From JACJXW01 sp964418125 (lineage in GTDB: Bacteria; Bacteroidota; Bacteroidia; Chitinophagales; Saprospiraceae), in NCBI GenBank assembly GCA_964418125.1, contig CAYQKY010000005.1, forward strand, positions 73,163 through 137,162: a stretch of DNA of 64,000 nucleotides. The letters are read 5' to 3'. The notes below the pieces were generated by a model that ran no database searches, was not told where the DNA came from, and worked only from the letters and a program-made list of their open reading frames with translations. The translations under genes were made by a program, and so were the position numbers. The stretch's first letter is position 1, and every line of letters starts with the position of its first letter. Shown piece by piece: positions 24,985 through 33,379 of the stretch.

Positions 24985-25833
24985 TTAGACGCTTTCCGAA
25001 GGCTTTTCGTCTTCGTCCGGCGCGCCCTTTTTTTCCCTTACTTCCAGCCGCACGTCCCGGTAGTGGCGTTTCAGCCAGGTTGCCAGGCCATCGAGCCCGG
25101 GGAAGAGGACCCGCTCATTGATGTTGGACTGGTCGAGCTTGTCGCGGATCTCCCATTTCATAGCGGCCGGAATGATGATCCTGAAGTAACTGACCTCTCT
25201 TCCCTTCAGCCAGTCGCTGATCAGGATGCTGGGGTTGGACATCATCGAGAATACAGCATATTGATTGACGATGCGGTCATCGATCGATGGGGGTTCGAAA
25301 AAGATGGGGAAATCATCCTTTTTAAGGTTGCTCAATTCCGGCAGGTTGGAAACCGTCCGTTCCAGCATTTCGGCCGTAAATATATGGGAACCTTCCTCTT
25401 CAATGATCCGGGCGAGTTGGTCGGGAAGGTAATTCTTGGTGTCTACGTAGTTAACTGCCCAGATGACCCCGTCCTTATGGTATTTGGTGAAATCGGCCGT
25501 GGAGAAGTGCAGGGCGACATAGGGCGAATAGGTCCAGTCGAGCATGCGGGTTGGCAGTCCGTGGTGTTGGGCGAGGGCCAGCCAGTTCCATACTGACTTA
25601 TACTCAGAGCTGATCTGTTTGTGGCTGTATTTGCGAAAGTTGCGCAACAGATGTTTTTCCAGGTGTGATTCTCCCAGCCGGTTAAGGGTTGAGGTCAGCT
25701 TGTAGTTACTATCTTCCAGCCCGCGATATACATAGGCGGAGCGATAGCGGTGCAATTGCTCGTTCCAGGAATCAAAATACAGAACTTCCTGCAGGTGCGC
25801 CCAGTTTTCAATAACGATATCTTTGCCATTCAT
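24985..25833 (-). CDS. FRG-domain protein
   Basis: A 282-residue cytoplasmic protein. The FRG domain is recognised by the variant signature AYVYRGLEDSNYKLTSTLNR (33-52) and the strongly conserved LAQHHGLPTRMLDWTYSPYVALHFS segment (about 87-111, given here as key residues H-H-G-L-P-T-R-x-L-D-W-T). Further matching blocks are PPSIDDRIVNQYAVFS and the charged C-terminus. FRG domains occur alone or in multi-domain proteins, some linked to phage defence, but their activity is unknown. No mobile or defence gene is next to it. A -7 box lies 4 nt before its ATG. Confidence 0.85.
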   Translation of the reverse strand: MNGKDIVIENWAHLQEVLYFDSWNEQLHRYRSAYVYRGLEDSNYKLTSTLNRLGESHLEKHLLRNFRKYSHKQISSEYKSVWNWLALAQHHGLPTRMLDWTYSPYVALHFSTADFTKYHKDGVIWAVNYVDTKNYLPDQLARIIEEEGSHIFTAEMLERTVSNLPELSNLKKDDFPIFFEPPSIDDRIVNQYAVFSMMSNPSILISDWLKGREVSYFRIIIPAAMKWEIRDKLDQSNINERVLFPGLDGLATWLKRHYRDVRLEVREKKGAPDEDEKPSESV

Positions 25834-25837
25834 GGCG

Positions 25838-25845
25838 CAAAGGTA
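25838..25845 (-). promoter_or_regulatory. Putative -7 box for the FRG gene, 4 nt before the start codon
   Basis: TACCTTTG on the minus strand matches TAnnTTTG and leaves only 4 nt to the ATG, the same spacing as at hemE. It predicts a leaderless transcript. Confidence 0.5.
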
Positions 25846-25871
25846 AGAAAAGAAAACGCGGCCTCCGGAAT

Positions 25872-25910
25872 AAAAAAGGCGGCTCAGCCTCCTTTAAGGG
25901 CTAAACCGCC
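25872..25910 (-). terminator. Rho-independent terminator of the DUF2911-TPR gene
   Basis: On the minus strand GGCGGTTTAGCC and GGCTGAGCCGCC pair over 12 positions (two G-T), with a 9-nt loop, followed by six T. It lies about 100 bp after the stop of the gene at 26012. Confidence 0.85.
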
Positions 25911-25945
25911 ACGTGCCACATCATCATTTTCAGTCGGGTAATTTC

Positions 25946-26013
25946 TTGGTTGATGGGTTGATCAAGTTGATTGGGTTGATTGGGAACTCAATCATCCAGT
26001 CAACCAAACCATC
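25946..26013. repeat. Word-repeat palindrome D
   Basis: The left arm (25946-25984) repeats the word GGTTGAT(T/G)GG four times. The right arm (25989-26013) carries inverted counterparts CAATCATCC, CAACCAAACC and ATCA. It fills the space from the stop codon of the DUF2911 gene toward its terminator. Confidence 0.65.
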
Positions 26014-27307
26014 AGGGCTTCGGCTCCTCATAGTTCACCCCCAGTTGCGCCAGCAATTTCAGCGAGTTGGCCCGGACATTATCCGGCGGATTGAGGGAAA
26101 GGGATTTCTTCAGGGCCTTGACGGCCTTCTCCTTTTGCCCGGCGTTGACGTATCCTTCGCCCAGGCTGTCCCATACGTTGGGGTCTTCGGGGTGTTTCTC
26201 CGCATTGGCCTCGAAGATCTCGAGCGCTTTATCGGTTTTTCCACTGAAGAGCAGCTTATAGCCGTAATTGTTAAGTTCGGCATTGGTGCCCCGGGCGATA
26301 GCCTCTTGTTTGGTTTTTTCGGCTTTTTGACTATCGCCTTTGACTTCCAATACCTGGGCGTGGGCCATCATTGTTGTCATGTTGGGCGCCATGCTTACTG
26401 CTTTTTCCGACCAGGCCAGGGCTTCCTCGTATTGCTCATTTTTCAGGGCGTAGTTGGCGGCGGCGCTGTACTCTTTCCAGGTGCAGGGCAGGGATTCCAG
26501 GTCCTTGCCCATAGTTTTCATAGCTACCTTGACTTCCTTACCGGTATCGCCACCGCCCTTAACCTTGCCGGCCAGTTGGGCTTTGATGAGCAGGTTCTGA
26601 GCATTGGGGGCCATGAATACCGAGCGGCTGGCCCACCCCAGGGCTTCCTCCTGGTTGACATCATTTTTCAGGCAGTAGGCCGCTGCTTCCTGCCAGGCCT
26701 GTGGGTTGAACTGCGAGATGCCTTTCAGTTCGTCCCGCATACTGGCCAGCACCACGTTGTTAACGTTAGTTTCGATCCGGAACGGAACGGACTTATCTGC
26801 CCACTTAAGGGCACAGGTGGCGCTGTTAGGGCTGATATCCTCGAATTCGAAGGCCAGGTGTTCATGGAAGGCTTCCGCCTTTTGGGGCATGACTTCCACA
26901 CGGAGGGCGTCTTCCGATTCGTTGTACCCGAAGCTGCCCCATGCATTGGTGTTGTTTGAAAAAATAACGGCCCACTTCTCTTCGGTGGGGATCATGTGAA
27001 GGCCGTATGCGCCGGCAGAGAGTTCCTGCCCTTCAATCCAGACATTGGTTGAAAATTTGATAACCGTGTTCTCGTTCGCGCCGGCCCGCCAGACGGCATT
27101 CATCGGTACGAGTTTATCCCATACCTCCCGCCCTTTCACTGCCGGGCGGTGGTATTTGACCATTACGTCCGTCAGCCCGATAGTCTGCCCGACAAAAGCC
27201 TTCTGGCTTACCTGGGGGGCTTTGAGTACTGGCTGGGTATAACTGGAAACGGAAGAAAGGAACAGAAAAAGGAAAAAAGCAAGGAATGGGTGTAGTATCT
27301 TTTTCAT
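26012..27307 (-). CDS. Secreted DUF2911 protein with C-terminal TPR repeats
   Basis: A 431-residue exported protein with signal peptide MKKILHPFLAFFLFLFLSSV. The first half is a DUF2911 domain (about 28-190), recognised by VMVKYHRPAVKGREVWDKLV, WRAGANENTVIKFSTNV and GAYGLHMIPTEEKWAVIFS. The second half has at least three TPR units (QAWQEAAAYCLKNDVNQEEA, EEALAWSEKAVSMAPN, PNVWDSLGEGYVNAGQKEKA). DUF2911-TPR fusions are common in Bacteroidota; their role is unknown. Periplasmic location is inferred. Confidence 0.88.
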   Translation of the reverse strand: MKKILHPFLAFFLFLFLSSVSSYTQPVLKAPQVSQKAFVGQTIGLTDVMVKYHRPAVKGREVWDKLVPMNAVWRAGANENTVIKFSTNVWIEGQELSAGAYGLHMIPTEEKWAVIFSNNTNAWGSFGYNESEDALRVEVMPQKAEAFHEHLAFEFEDISPNSATCALKWADKSVPFRIETNVNNVVLASMRDELKGISQFNPQAWQEAAAYCLKNDVNQEEALGWASRSVFMAPNAQNLLIKAQLAGKVKGGGDTGKEVKVAMKTMGKDLESLPCTWKEYSAAANYALKNEQYEEALAWSEKAVSMAPNMTTMMAHAQVLEVKGDSQKAEKTKQEAIARGTNAELNNYGYKLLFSGKTDKALEIFEANAEKHPEDPNVWDSLGEGYVNAGQKEKAVKALKKSLSLNPPDNVRANSLKLLAQLGVNYEEPKP

Positions 27308-27324
27308 AACAGCCGGGTTTATTC

Positions 27325-27375
27325 GGCGAAGAGAAAATGGAAGAAGCCGAAGCTTTCCATTTTCTCTCTTTCGCC
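27325..27375. repeat. Long inverted repeat between LytTR gene and DUF2911 gene
   Basis: GGCGAA-GAGAAAATGGAA (27325-27342) pairs with TTCCATTTTCTC-TC-TTTCGCC (27355-27375) with one small bulge and a 12-nt loop. It could terminate the two-component operon or form a hairpin in the DUF2911 mRNA leader. The rest of the gap (27380-27562) shows no gene or clear signal. Confidence 0.65.
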
Positions 27376-27562
27376 TAACAACAGTTTGTGGGTGATTTCT
27401 TAATACAAGGTAAGGCCATGAGCCTAAGGATGCAATAAAATTGTGGCCAGCCGCGCGTATTGTGATAGATGGTTAGGCAAAGGCAAGGAAGAGCAGAAGG
27501 AATGATGGAATTTCACCCGGCTGAGCTGAAGGTAAGACGGGGAAGGAATTCCTTCACTCCTA

Positions 27563-28351
27563 TCACAACTCCTTCCTGATCTTTTCATCGTCCAGGTACT
27601 CATGGATGGCATCCCTGTAACTGCGGCTGGAGAGCAGGCAGCGGCCGTCTTTCATGTGGAAAGCATATTGGTTATTCCCCTCGTATTTGATTTCCCGTAT
27701 ATATCGGGTATTGACCAGCAGCGAGCGGTGGATACGCAGGAAGAGGCCATCATTGAGCTGTTCTTCGACGGATTGCAGGGTATGGCGGATGAGGTAGGCC
27801 TTATCAGGCGTATGTACTTTCAGGTAATTGCCATCGGCCTCGATGTAGCGGATGTCGACGGCCCGGACCAGTATGGTGCGCCCTTTCTCTTTGACTTCCA
27901 GGTTTCGGAGCTCTTCACTTTGGCCATGCTGGTGAGATTCCAGCAGCCGCACCATTTTTTTATGCAACATCGCATCCTCTTTGAGGCTGATCTGCTGACG
28001 GGCGTGCTCAACGGCGCGCAGGAAGCGCTCGTCGTCGTAGGGTTTTAGCAGATAATCGACAGCATGCACATCAAAAGCCTTAAGGGCATATTGGTTGTAG
28101 GCCGTCACAAAGATTATGAAAGGCAGGGGCTGGAGTTCTTCGCGGGAGAGCACCTCGAAGCCGGTCAGGTCAGGCATTTGTATATCCAGGAAAACGAGAT
28201 CGGGCCGGTATTCTTCCATCTGGCGGAGGGCTTCCCTTCCATTCTTACATTCCCCAATAATGGTGATGTAATCGATCGACTCCAGTAATTTTACGATCCG
28301 GGCCCGCGCCAGCGGTTCGTCATCAACTACCAGGGTACGGATCTTCTTCAT
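27563..28351 (-). CDS. LytTR-type response regulator (pair 1)
   Basis: A 262-residue DNA-binding regulator. The receiver domain has acidic residues Asp10-Asp11, phospho-acceptor Asp56 (LVFLDIQMPDLTG), Thr in FVTAYNQYA and Lys in YLLKPYDD. The C-terminal LytTR domain contains RYIEADGNYLKVHT, FLRIHRSLLVNTRYI and the ending typical of the family. It overlaps the preceding kinase gene by 4 bp, so kinase and regulator are coupled. The spacer between domains is charged and helical. Target genes unknown. Confidence 0.95.
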   Translation of the reverse strand: MKKIRTLVVDDEPLARARIVKLLESIDYITIIGECKNGREALRQMEEYRPDLVFLDIQMPDLTGFEVLSREELQPLPFIIFVTAYNQYALKAFDVHAVDYLLKPYDDERFLRAVEHARQQISLKEDAMLHKKMVRLLESHQHGQSEELRNLEVKEKGRTILVRAVDIRYIEADGNYLKVHTPDKAYLIRHTLQSVEEQLNDGLFLRIHRSLLVNTRYIREIKYEGNNQYAFHMKDGRCLLSSRSYRDAIHEYLDDEKIRKEL

Positions 28352-29460
28352 GGCCGTTGTCGTTGAAATGGAATAATGATAGTGACTTCAAACCCGCCTC
28401 CTGTTTCTGACCGTACATTAAAAGTGAAGTTGTTGTGGTAGATCAGCTTCAATCTTTCCTGTACGTTTTTCAACCCGATTCCGGAGGAAGCCAGTTCCTC
28501 CGGCGCCCGGGAACTTCCTTCTCCATCATCGCGGACGATGACCATCAACTGATTGCCTTCGATCTTTTTGCAGATCAGCCGGATCTCTCCCGGCTCTATT
28601 CGGTTGGCAAAACCGTGTTTGACGGCATTTTCCACAAGGGGTTGGAGCAATAAAGAAGGTATCATTGCTTCCAGCGCCTGCTCATCGATCTGGTATTCCG
28701 TTCTCAGCCGGTCGGGAAAGCGGGCCTGTTCAATATTGAGATAATTTTTTATAAAGTCAATCTCCTCCCGCAATGGCGCCAGGTTCCTTTTGTCCTGGTC
28801 GAGGACGAAGCGGAGGAGGTTGCCCAACTGCGATACCACCTTCTGTGCCTTTTTTTTGTCGAACTCCATCAGGGAAGAGATCGTATTGAGCGTGTTGAAC
28901 AGGAAATGGGGCTGCAGTTGCAGGCGCAGTGCATTGAGCTGAGCGCTGGACAACTGCCCTTCCAGTTGGGCCAGTTCGAGCTGTTTGTTGCGGTATTTTC
29001 GGCGTAGCTCAATGGCAGTGATTACCGCATAGATGATCCCGAATTCGATCAGGCGGGTGATCACGGCGGCCGGCAGGACGCCTATCATATGCTTCACCGT
29101 ATCGAAGGTCATTTTTTTGACCCCAAGGAAATGAATGGTGGGAAAGTAGAGCAGGTTGGATACCAGCTCGTGCAGCAGGGCCAAAACGGCGCCCCCCAGC
29201 AATATCCTCAGGAACAGTATGCCATTGTTGGCGCTGGGCCGGTCCTGAATGCGGCCGACGACAAAATACACCAGAGGCAGGAGGAGCGCCCAGGTCAGAT
29301 AATTGACAACATGGATGAACCACCCGCGGTCCCAGGTGAACTTATCGGCTTCATTGTAGTACATCATGAAGAGGAAATTGCGCAGGCCCACCAGTGAGCC
29401 CAGAGCAATACTTGCCAGAATAGCGTACAAATACGGTACCGGTAATTTGCGCATACTCAT
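28348..29460 (-). CDS. LytS/YehU-type sensor histidine kinase (pair 1)
   Basis: A 370-residue membrane kinase. Four or five hydrophobic segments (about 10-33, 49-70, 82-106, 125-150) form the sensor part with no extracytoplasmic domain. A linker coiled coil (about 153-178) leads into the His_kinase domain with phospho-acceptor His185 in QLQPHFLFNTLNTISSL. The ATPase domain has PLVENAVKHGF and VRDDGEGSS...SSGIGLKNVQERL. A weak -7 box (TTACTTTG) lies 4 nt before the ATG. It is the first gene of a two-gene unit. Confidence 0.95.
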   Translation of the reverse strand: MSMRKLPVPYLYAILASIALGSLVGLRNFLFMMYYNEADKFTWDRGWFIHVVNYLTWALLLPLVYFVVGRIQDRPSANNGILFLRILLGGAVLALLHELVSNLLYFPTIHFLGVKKMTFDTVKHMIGVLPAAVITRLIEFGIIYAVITAIELRRKYRNKQLELAQLEGQLSSAQLNALRLQLQPHFLFNTLNTISSLMEFDKKKAQKVVSQLGNLLRFVLDQDKRNLAPLREEIDFIKNYLNIEQARFPDRLRTEYQIDEQALEAMIPSLLLQPLVENAVKHGFANRIEPGEIRLICKKIEGNQLMVIVRDDGEGSSRAPEELASSGIGLKNVQERLKLIYHNNFTFNVRSETGGGFEVTIIIPFQRQRP

Positions 29461-29571
29461 GTCCCAAAGTAATTAAAATTGCAGGAAATAAACGAACCCT
29501 TTGGGGCCAATGGATAGAAAAGTGGCCATTTGGTTTTTCAGTAGCGAAAAGCCCGTTATCTTGGTGGGGTT

Positions 29572-30312
29572 ATGCCAGATAGCCGTAAACACAGAGGCCA
29601 GCATCCTTCGGATGCCAGGTTGTTCGGTAAAAGCCAGGTCCCGAAACTTCAGCAGGCGGTGCGGGACCTGTCCTGGCTTTTATCCCGCGGTTATTCTGAA
29701 AAGTCCTCGCTGAAACTGGTGGGCGACCGCTATCGCCTGCAGAGCCGGCAGCGCCTGGCCGTCAGCCGCTCTTCCTGTTCCCGCCAGGCGGCGGCCCGCC
29801 GGCGCCTGCACGCCCTTCCGGAGGAAGCGATGAAAGGCAATACCCTTTACATCGACGGTTTCAATGTGCTGATCACCGTCGAAAGCGCCCTTTCGGGAGG
29901 CTTCATTCTGGAAGGAGTTGATGGCTGCTACCGGGATATGGCCAGCATTCACGGGTCGTACAAGCGGGTTATGGAAACCGAAGATGCCATTTTGCTGGCG
30001 GGAAAAGCCCTCGAGCAACTGGAAACCAGGAAGGCGGTGTGGTACCTGGACCGCCCGGTGTCAAACAGCGGCCGGCTCAAACAAATAATCCTCCAAATTG
30101 CCGGAAGCCACAACTGGGATTGGGAGGCTGCACTTTATTATAACCCGGACAACGTCCTCTCCGGCCAGGCTGAGCCGACTGCTTCTTCCGATAGTGTGAT
30201 CCTTGATGGAGCGGCTCAATGGTTCAACCTGGCACGCTACGTGGTTAACCTGTTTGTTCCCGACGCCCTCGTCCTGCCTCTTGGGCAGCTGGCCAGGGCC
30301 TCTTCCTACTGA
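29572..30312 (+). CDS. DUF434/DUF5616 protein, possible NYN/PIN-like nuclease
   Basis: A 246-residue cytoplasmic protein of a family found in bacteria and archaea. The N-terminal DUF434 part (about 5-70) reads AVRDLSWLLSRGYSEKSSLK then GDRYRLQSRQRLAVSRSS. The C-terminal DUF5616 part begins GNTLYIDGFNVLITVESALS, whose D-G-x-N motif resembles the metal site of NYN/PIN nucleases, and later has WYLDRPVSNSGRL and SDSVILDGAAQWFNLARYV. A nuclease role is inference from that motif. It stands alone, divergent from the two-component pair. Confidence 0.8.
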   Translation: MPDSRKHRGQHPSDARLFGKSQVPKLQQAVRDLSWLLSRGYSEKSSLKLVGDRYRLQSRQRLAVSRSSCSRQAAARRRLHALPEEAMKGNTLYIDGFNVLITVESALSGGFILEGVDGCYRDMASIHGSYKRVMETEDAILLAGKALEQLETRKAVWYLDRPVSNSGRLKQIILQIAGSHNWDWEAALYYNPDNVLSGQAEPTASSDSVILDGAAQWFNLARYVVNLFVPDALVLPLGQLARASSY

Positions 30313-30510
30313 CCGATGGCTGCAACAGGCCCTGGCATTTGTCAAATTTTTTTCTTAAATTTCTATCCTTGGAGCCGGGTTCAGGGTGCTTCCAATCCGT
30401 CATGCCCGCCGGCCATTCAGCAGCAGGGTTACCGCTGGACTTTTCAGCGCATAAATAAAAAGTGAAAAGCTACGGTGCAACCAGATTAAATCACAAAACC
30501 GAGAATATCT
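30313..30510 (+). promoter_or_regulatory. Intergenic region before the NTF2-like gene
   Basis: 198 bp with a T-rich tract (TTTTTTTCTTAAATTTC near 30345-30361) and no recognisable hairpin, repeat or exact -7 box. It presumably carries the promoter of the next gene. Confidence 0.2.
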
Positions 30511-31017
30511 ATGTTCAGGATTGCCTTCATTACAGCCCTGTTGGCCGCCTCCTCTTTTTTTTCCTTCGGGCAGAAAAAAGCTTCTTCTCCTTCTTCCGAG
30601 GAAATGGCAATAAAAGAGGTGATCGAACAGGAATCCCGCACTTTCTGGGCCCGAGATTTTAAAAACTGGCAGAAGCTGTGGGTTCATGCCCCGTATACCG
30701 CGTGGACTTCGGCGTCTAATACCGGTGTTCGCCAGTATCACGGCTGGGAAGCCTGGAAAAAACAGGTAGAAAGCCTCTTTGAGGAAAGCCCGGAACCTAT
30801 TCCTTACGATGGAGACGTGGAAAAATACAATTACAATTTCCGGATCTATGGCGATGGCGCCTGGGTGACTTTCGAACAGAATAACAAAGGTACGACCACC
30901 TTCGAGACCCGGATACTGGAAAAGCACGGTGGAAAGTGGAAAATAGCTGCCGTCCAGCTACTTTTCAATGCCAACCAGGATGAAGAAACGCCCGCTGATG
31001 AGGGCGCCAATGAGTAA
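30511..31017 (+). CDS. Secreted NTF2-like (SnoaL/DUF4440) protein
   Basis: A 168-residue exported protein. MFRIAFITALLAASSFFSFGQ is a signal peptide. The mature chain fits the cone-shaped NTF2-like fold: an N-terminal helix IKEVIEQESRTFWARDFKNW, a strand and helix with AWTSASNTGVRQYHGWEAWK, then the strand series GDGAWVTFEQNNKG, TTTFETRILEKHGGKWKIAA and VQLLFN. Catalysis or ligand binding cannot be predicted. It is 170 bp upstream of the TonB receptor on the same strand. Confidence 0.75.
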   Translation: MFRIAFITALLAASSFFSFGQKKASSPSSEEMAIKEVIEQESRTFWARDFKNWQKLWVHAPYTAWTSASNTGVRQYHGWEAWKKQVESLFEESPEPIPYDGDVEKYNYNFRIYGDGAWVTFEQNNKGTTTFETRILEKHGGKWKIAAVQLLFNANQDEETPADEGANE

Positions 31018-31187
31018 ACCTTCCCGCCTTGGAGCATTGGTGGCCACCGTAATTGCCGTCTTTCCCGTGGCCACCGCTCCTTTTTTATCCCTCCTATTTG
31101 CATTTCAGTTTGATGATCCTGCACTTCAGGGGCCTTTTTTTGCCCCGGCGCCCTTTTGCCGGCAAATTGTGGTAAAAGCGCGTTGTC

Positions 31188-33365
31188 ATGCTTGTAAGGG
31201 CCACCTGCCTGATATCATTTCTCAGTTTGCTCTCCTGCCCGCTTTTCGGACAGGTTGTCATCTCCGGAAAGGTGGTGGATGAAGAGGGGGCGCCTGTTGT
31301 GGGCGCCAATGTTTTCATCCATGGCGCCTTTGACGGCGCCTCCACCTCCGTTGATGGCTATTTTGCATTCAAGACAATGGTGAAGGACTCCACGGCGCTT
31401 TCCATCACTTACCTGGGGTACCGGCCATTTGAACAGGTATTGTCTTTGAAAACAGATAGCCTTTGGGTAGAAGCCCGCCTGCAGCCCGTAGCCAGTGAGC
31501 TGGACATGGTGGTCATTACCGCGGGGGCTTTCGAAGCCAGCGATGAGAAAAAAGCGGTGGTGTTGCGGCCCCTGGATATCGTCACTACCGCCGGGGCTAC
31601 CGCTGACATCGCCGGGGCACTCAATACATTGCCCGGAACCCAAAGAGTGGGAGAGGAGGGGCGGTTATTCGTCCGGGGTGGAGATGCCCATGAGGTGCAG
31701 ACATTTATCGATGGCCTTCAGGTACAGAACCCTTACAGCAGCTCCGTGCCGGACCTTCCGGCACGGGGGCGATTCTCTCCCTTCCTCTTTAGGGAGACTA
31801 CCTTTGCTACCGGAGGGTTCTCAGCGGAATACGGGCAGGCCCTATCCTCCGCGCTAATTCTGGAAACACAGGGCCTGCCGGAGGAATCCGTTACCGGTAT
31901 TTCCCTGATGAGCCTCGGCCTGGGGTTATCCCATACCCAACGCTGGGAAAAGTCTTCTCTTGCCGTCTCGGGAGACTATTCCTCCCTTGGGCCGTACATC
32001 GGATTGGTACCCCAGAATATTGATTGGGAAGATCCGGTGGAGAGCAAAGGCAGCCAGGTAATATTTCGGCATAAACCTAATGAGGATGGCATTTTGAAAT
32101 TCCAGGGAAGCGCCCAGCTTTCAGGTTTCACACTGTATTACCCAGACCCGGAGGACGTCAGCCGGCAATTGCCCCTCAGCCTGGAAAACGACAATTATTA
32201 CGCCAATACTGCGTACAGCGATATTTTGGGTGAAAAGTGGAGTTTACATGCCGGCCTGGGGTTCGCTTATGACCGGGAGGATATCCGGCAGGGCTTTCAT
32301 CTAAACAAATCGGAACATTCTGCTCAGGTAAAAGTGGCGGCTCATTACTATTTCAGTGAAAAAACTACCCTTAAGGTTGGTACAGAGGCCATTCGCCATC
32401 GCGTTGAAGAAAATTTTAACGAGCCAGCCAATTCTCCTTTCCAAACCCTGCTGGGAGATACTTACTCGGCAGCTTTTGCCGAAGTGGAGTCACATCTGGG
32501 GGCCCGGCTGGCCGGCAGGGCCGGCGCCAGAATGGAGCACAGTAGCCTGCTGGATAAGGGCGCCCTGTCTCCCCGCCTTTCCCTTGCCTGGAAAACGGGA
32601 AATTTTAGCCAGATATCGCTGGCCTATGGCCATTTCTACCAAAAGCCCAAAACAGAGCAGTTGCGCTTTAACCATGAACTGGGGTTCGAAAGGGCAACCC
32701 ATTACATCCTGAATTATCAGTACCAGCGCGGCCGGCGCCTTTTTCGGGTGGAAGGGTATTACAAAAAATATGGCCAACTGGTGCGCTTTCAGGCAGAACA
32801 GCCCTGGTTGAGCGGCAATTCCGGCTCCGGCTATTCCAGAGGAGTGGATGTTTTCTACCGGGACAGGTCCTCCGTACGGAATGGCGATTTCTGGATCTCC
32901 TATTCCTTTCTTGATACCGAGCGGGAATACCTGGACTTTCCCGAACCGGCTACCCCCTATTTCGCTTCCCGCCACAACCTGTCGGCAGTGTACAAGCACT
33001 GGCTGAATGCCCTTCATACCAGCGTCGGGTTTACCTATTCCTATGCCAGCCCGCGCCCCTTCAATGACCCCAATATACCCGGCTTCAATACGGAGCGGAC
33101 CATGGGTTTCCAGGACCTCAGCTTTAATGCCAGTTACCTGACTAACCTGTTCGGGCAGTTTACGATCCTCTATGTATCCGTTTCGAACCTGCCNNNNNNN
33201 NNNGGCAGCGACACCTGGAACACCGGCACGTCCGCGTTCGGGTACAGGTACAGCAGCCGGCCCAACGAGCAGGGGCAGTTCACCCGCTCACCGGTAGAGC
33301 CCCCGGCCCGGCGCTTTTATTTCGTGGGGCTATTCATCTCCATAGGCGAGCAATTTGATAACTAA
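31188..33365 (+). CDS. TonB-dependent outer-membrane receptor, interrupted by a sequencing gap
   Basis: A 725-residue receptor that would import a ligand across the outer membrane using TonB energy. After the signal peptide (MLVRATCLISFLSLLSCPLFGQ) come a carboxypeptidase-like regulatory domain (about 24-105, ISGKVVDEEGAPVVGANVFI), the plug (about 125-225, with LFVRGGDAHEVQTFIDGLQV) and the barrel. Ten N at 33194-33203 fall near the end, but both sides read in one frame and the final strand RRFYFVGLFISIG matches the family, so it is probably intact. No SusD partner is present. It is 14 bp from the following TPR gene. Confidence 0.92.
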   Translation: MLVRATCLISFLSLLSCPLFGQVVISGKVVDEEGAPVVGANVFIHGAFDGASTSVDGYFAFKTMVKDSTALSITYLGYRPFEQVLSLKTDSLWVEARLQPVASELDMVVITAGAFEASDEKKAVVLRPLDIVTTAGATADIAGALNTLPGTQRVGEEGRLFVRGGDAHEVQTFIDGLQVQNPYSSSVPDLPARGRFSPFLFRETTFATGGFSAEYGQALSSALILETQGLPEESVTGISLMSLGLGLSHTQRWEKSSLAVSGDYSSLGPYIGLVPQNIDWEDPVESKGSQVIFRHKPNEDGILKFQGSAQLSGFTLYYPDPEDVSRQLPLSLENDNYYANTAYSDILGEKWSLHAGLGFAYDREDIRQGFHLNKSEHSAQVKVAAHYYFSEKTTLKVGTEAIRHRVEENFNEPANSPFQTLLGDTYSAAFAEVESHLGARLAGRAGARMEHSSLLDKGALSPRLSLAWKTGNFSQISLAYGHFYQKPKTEQLRFNHELGFERATHYILNYQYQRGRRLFRVEGYYKKYGQLVRFQAEQPWLSGNSGSGYSRGVDVFYRDRSSVRNGDFWISYSFLDTEREYLDFPEPATPYFASRHNLSAVYKHWLNALHTSVGFTYSYASPRPFNDPNIPGFNTERTMGFQDLSFNASYLTNLFGQFTILYVSVSNLXXXXGSDTWNTGTSAFGYRYSSRPNEQGQFTRSPVEPPARRFYFVGLFISIGEQFDN
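33194..33203. other. Assembly gap (10 N)
   Basis: Ten ambiguous bases inside the TonB receptor gene. The true length may differ from 10. Confidence 0.99.
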
Positions 33366-33379
33366 AAAATATTCCAATC

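Noticed and set aside
33186..33210. Frameshift in the TonB receptor
   Set aside because: The only interruption is the 10-N gap; coding on both sides is in the same frame as written and fits the family, so a real frameshift cannot be claimed.
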